Below, one piece after another: positions 63,466 through 64,000 of a stretch of 64,000 nucleotides of DNA. The notes below the pieces were generated by a model that was given only the letters and a program-made list of their open reading frames with translations, was not told the origin of the DNA and did not search any database. Source of the DNA: Rhizobium esperanzae (GTDB taxonomy: Bacteria > Pseudomonadota > Alphaproteobacteria > Rhizobiales > Rhizobiaceae); NCBI RefSeq assembly GCF_002204185.1, contig NZ_MXPU01000001.1:62001-126000 (forward strand), written 5' to 3'. The translations under genes were made by a program, and so were the position numbers. The first letter of the stretch is position 1. Each line of letters begins with the position of its first letter.

Positions 63466-63578
63466 GAACTCCTCCCAGAGTTTGCCGGCGCCGCCCGTGC
63501 GGGCCGGAATTTTCGAGATGTGACACTTCGCTTCGGTCGCTGCCGCTTCCGAAGCCGCCCGTGCCCTTGACGCTGGCA

Positions 63579-63635
63579 ATTAAGAGCGAAAGAAATCGGC
63601 TTGTCAATAAATAAATCCAATTGAATTATTAATTC
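63579..63635 (-). promoter_or_regulatory. frcB promoter with candidate FrcR operator
   Basis: On the minus strand TTGACA (63602-63607) and CTTAAT (63579-63584) are 17 bases apart. The 13-bp palindrome GAATTATTAATTC (63623-63635) lies 15 bases before the -35 in an AT-rich patch. The rest of the 325-base frcB/frcR gap shows nothing else I can name. Confidence 0.55.
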
Positions 63636-63790
63636 GATGTGGCATGCTCAATCGCATTAGGATGTACGGTACCGCGCCTTTTCCAACGCAGAGAATGGCC
63701 GCCTTACCGCTTTCAGCTGCTGCACAATCCCCTTGGATCGCTTCCGATCCGGGGAACCGTGCAAGAGGCCAACGCTCGGGAGGAGCGGCC

Positions 63791-64000
63791 ATGTCGTCTT
63801 TGGATGGGCCGGAACACACACCGGTCCCGCCGCCCATTCTCAATCCGGCCGGGGGCGCGAACCAGGTCAGGGTGCGCGCCTATAACGAACGGCTCGTGCT
63901 GTCGCTGGTGCGCCTCTACGGCGCGCTGTCGAAGGCCGATATCGCGCGCCGCAGCGGACTGTCGGCGCAGACCGTCTCGGTGATCATGCGGGTGCTGGAA
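63791..64000 (+). CDS. frcR: FrcR, ROK-family regulator of fructose uptake (3' end outside window)
   Basis: Seventy codons are visible from the ATG at 63791 (MSSLDGPEHTPVP), preceded by GGGAGGAGCGG. The N-terminal MarR-like winged helix typical of ROK repressors is clear: RLVLSLVRLYGALSKADIAR and then RSGLSAQTVSVIMRVLE. The frame is open to the last base. Its position divergent from frcB matches the Sinorhizobium frcR-frcBCAK layout. The sugar-binding ROK domain lies beyond the window. Confidence 0.85.
   Translation, partial: MSSLDGPEHTPVPPPILNPAGGANQVRVRAYNERLVLSLVRLYGALSKADIARRSGLSAQTVSVIMRVLE

Noticed and set aside
1..64000. CRISPR arrays, complete insertion sequences, rRNA, prophage
   Set aside because: No regularly spaced direct repeats, transposase or integrase genes, rRNA segments or phage structural genes were seen.

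Overview
The window reads as a chromosomal segment of a Rhizobium-like alphaproteobacterium, probably the R. leguminosarum / R. etli group. That inference rests on high GC, a gcrA cell-cycle gene, a SAM-II riboswitch before metZ, EcfG-type promoters, an frcR/frcBCAK fructose locus and a separate frk-like fructokinase. Most genes are ordinary housekeeping or transport genes on a dense GC-rich backbone. Three stretches look accessory: the left edge (1-2118), an intergenic patch plus orphan gene (37543-39115), and repeat-rich gaps.

Left edge (1-2192): the 3' part of a Ser/Thr protein kinase, a ComF-like phosphoribosyltransferase and a SLOG-fold nucleotide-binding protein form a tight three-gene set. 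They end in decayed coding remnants that abut the 3' end of a tRNA-Gly gene, a classic integration site. This is the best candidate for an undescribed system. Next (2253-9781) come dcd, metZ under a SAM-II riboswitch, apaG, hslO, the argD-argF pair and gcrA, which has a dense cluster of GANTC sites upstream. From 10090 to 19295 lies the complete phosphate regulon, read leftward (phoR, pstS, pstC, pstA, pstB, phoU, phoB) with a Pho box before pstS, followed by a divergent polyphosphate kinase ppk2.

19309-28301 is mixed: a single-pass membrane protein, a nitronate monooxygenase with a palindromic operator, tRNA-Thr, a frameshifted secreted protein, an acyltransferase, a Gly/Thr-rich secreted protein, an MFS exporter and a BacA-domain/ATPase peptide transporter. 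28394-37542 is a sugar-acid/L-fucose-type catabolic locus: a regulator with two winged helices, a UxaA-family dehydratase, an aldo/keto reductase, FucU mutarotase, a ribose-type ABC importer and a zinc dehydrogenase. A shared AT-rich operator lies before both transcription units. 37543-38185 holds two tiny open frames, each next to its own terminator.

39172-48413 carries cutC with a LysR regulator that has two HTH domains, an osmF-yehYXW type osmoprotectant importer, a glyoxalase-fold protein and a GH2 beta-mannosidase. 48485-58437 has a PRC-barrel stress protein under a perfect EcfG promoter, fadD, pgi, otsA, fructokinase, pyrE, a DUF1772 protein and a diguanylate cyclase. 58617-64000 has pyrC and the frcK-frcA-frcC-frcB fructose importer read leftward, with the 5' part of divergent frcR cut by the window edge.

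A recurring design is that the solute-binding-protein gene in four different ABC operons is followed by a strong GC hairpin before the next gene. Two families of dispersed palindromic repeats sit in the intergenic gaps.
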